Source of the DNA: Acidimicrobiia bacterium
GTDB taxonomy: Bacteria; Actinomycetota; Acidimicrobiia; Spongiisociales; SHLN01
Assembly (NCBI GenBank): GCA_013043085.1
Contig: JABDOU010000236.1
Span: 1 to 5,863 of the forward strand
Direction: 5' to 3'
Length of the DNA: 5,863 bases
The notes under the pieces are model-generated. The model saw only the letters and a program-made list of their open reading frames with translations. It was not told the origin of the DNA and did not search any database. Positions 4,774 through 5,863 of this stretch are shown here, piece by piece. Made by a program: the position numbers and the translations under genes. Numbering within the stretch: position 1 is the first letter of the stretch; each line of letters opens with the position of its first letter.

Positions 4774-5863
4774 GCGACGGGCGTTTCCGTCGTTGTGTCC
4801 GCTGGCGGCTCAAAACGAAAGCCGGCTACTTCTGAGACAATTCGCTGCAGCTCTCGACGTGCGTGTTCCTGGTCGAGATTGGGCCCGACTCTCGATGGAG
4901 GATTGTCGATGAAGTCGGTGATGGCGTCAGCCATGTCATCCGCGATTTGATCGAGCGAACCGGGTGCAATGAGAGCGATACGGGAGGCATCCGGAGCGGA
5001 TTCTGCAATCGTCTGAGCGCCCCCATTGGAAAGAACAGCCACCGGCGCACCCCGCAACATCGTTTCGGCGAGGGCCAGCCCACCTTCTTCGCGTACTCCG
5101 GTGAACAACACGGCCCCTGCGGTGGCAAACAACTCTTGAACATCGTCATATGGGATGAACCCTTGCTGGTCAACTCGATGTTCGATGCCAAGTCGTTTGA
5201 TGAGACGTTCCACCGATCTACGCTCGGGTCCATCACCCACCAGAACCAGTCGGATGTGCTCAGACGATCTTGCGATCGCGTGCAACGCCAGGTGAACGCC
5301 TTTGCGTGACTCGAAGTTGTTGGCGAAGAGTACGAATTGTCCGCGCTCTACAGGCTCAGCTTCGACAATCTCGGCAAACATAACGTGATTCATGATCACG
5401 GCACGCCTCCGAACATCGGAGGGCAGGCGCCGCAGAGTCGAGCGGTTTTGCACGATCGGCACCGTGGCTCGCCGCCAGGTACGACGGGTGGTCGGGAACA
5501 TCGAGATGGCTTTCACCGCAGCCATTTCGAACAACTCCCAGAACATTCCCCTTGCGCCGAGCGCAGGCCACATCCGCCGTGGGGTCGTAACAGCACCTCC
5601 GACCGGCCCCCACACCGATGGAATCGGCAGGCCTGTTGCTGCGGAGGGTATCCAGTACGCCGAGTACGTTGCGTGGTACGCGACGTCGAATGGTTCCTGC
5701 TCGTGCAGGCGCCTGGCTGCCCGCCTGGCTCTCGGCACCCATGCCAGGTACGCCACGAAATAGCCCCAGAGGTGCTTCCGGGCCTTGTTGTTTGGCTCGT
5801 GAGGGACGAAGCGGACCCATCCGGGTTCGGCGACTTCCACGTATTTGACCTTGTGTTCCGGGC
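4761..5863 (-). CDS. Glycosyltransferase, GT4-like (GT-B fold), N-terminus beyond window
   Basis: The frame stays open to the window edge. The GTG at 5840 is only a possible internal start, and most of the N-terminal Rossmann half expected of a ~400-residue GT4 enzyme is missing. Numbered from that GTG, 'SVWGPVGGAVTTPRRM' (75-90) is a signature of one GT4 subgroup. The C-terminal nucleotide-sugar domain shows 'LFANNFESRKGVHLALHAI' (171-189), 'LVLVGDGPERRSVERLIKRLG' (198-218), 'GFIPYDDVQELFATAGAVLF' (227-246) and the EX7E motif E251-x7-E259 followed by 'MLRGAPVAVLSNGG'. The enzyme should act at the inner face of the membrane, adding a sugar to a lipid-linked polysaccharide repeat unit or a related acceptor. 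It lies on the same strand as the transferase/kinase block but is separated from it by the opposed ahpE-arsC pair, so it belongs to a different transcript. Donor and acceptor are unknown. Confidence 0.88.
   Translation of the reverse strand, partial: PEHKVKYVEVAEPGWVRFVPHEPNNKARKHLWGYFVAYLAWVPRARRAARRLHEQEPFDVAYHATYSAYWIPSAATGLPIPSVWGPVGGAVTTPRRMWPALGARGMFWELFEMAAVKAISMFPTTRRTWRRATVPIVQNRSTLRRLPSDVRRRAVIMNHVMFAEIVEAEPVERGQFVLFANNFESRKGVHLALHAIARSSEHIRLVLVGDGPERRSVERLIKRLGIEHRVDQQGFIPYDDVQELFATAGAVLFTGVREEGGLALAETMLRGAPVAVLSNGGAQTIAESAPDASRIALIAPGSLDQIADDMADAITDFIDNPPSRVGPNLDQEHARRELQRIVSEVAGFRFEPPADTTTETPVAYVS

Noticed and set aside
1..5863. CRISPR arrays, tRNA or rRNA genes, insertion sequences
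   Set aside because: No spaced repeat array, cloverleaf-like sequence, transposase motif or terminal inverted repeat was seen on either strand.

Overview
The window looks like part of an actinobacterial chromosome with moderately high G+C (probably high fifties per cent, judged by eye). Three features suggest this: a peroxiredoxin that closely matches the mycobacterial AhpE pattern, a Wzz-type chain-length regulator fused to a BY-kinase-like P-loop domain in one polypeptide, and an RseB-like C-terminal domain at the left edge. The phylum is an inference, and I cannot go below it with confidence.

Layout from left to right. Positions 2-394 (+) hold the 3' end of a gene whose product resembles the C-terminal domain of MucB/RseB-type regulators of extracytoplasmic-stress sigma factors. 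Facing it is a minus-strand exopolysaccharide block, transcribed from 3438 down to 442. It runs from a short monotopic phosphoglycosyl transferase (2740-3438), through a possible 67-residue small gene (2506-2709) containing an in-frame 18-bp tandem duplication, to a 684-residue Wzz/P-loop kinase-like protein (442-2496). A divergent intergenic region (3439-3880) follows, with no convincing gene and with four GTTAC pentamers clustered upstream of the transferase. Positions 3881-4773 (+) carry a tight two-gene unit, an AhpE-type peroxiredoxin and a thioredoxin-coupled-type ArsC arsenate reductase, overlapping by ATGA. The right end (4761-5863, -) is a family-4-like glycosyltransferase that lacks its N-terminus at the window edge and overlaps arsC tail to tail by 13 bp.

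How the genes may work together. The transferase would load the first sugar phosphate onto undecaprenyl phosphate, the glycosyltransferase would extend the repeat unit, and the Wzz/kinase protein would set chain length. No polymerase, flippase or classical LMW tyrosine phosphatase gene is visible. The redox pair sits inside this polysaccharide locus. Its ArsC belongs to the LMW-phosphatase fold, which gives a speculative link to the kinase-like protein.

Most unusual points: the kinase-like protein keeps its ATP-binding motifs but has no tyrosine after residue 578, carries a Gly/Arg-rich tail instead, and has a degenerate EX2RX2R motif; the small gene's stop codon abuts the kinase ribosome-binding site; and the peroxiredoxin has a second cysteine exactly five residues after the peroxidatic one. 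I do not see clear evidence of a wholly new system. The locus is mostly recognisable families with some odd details.
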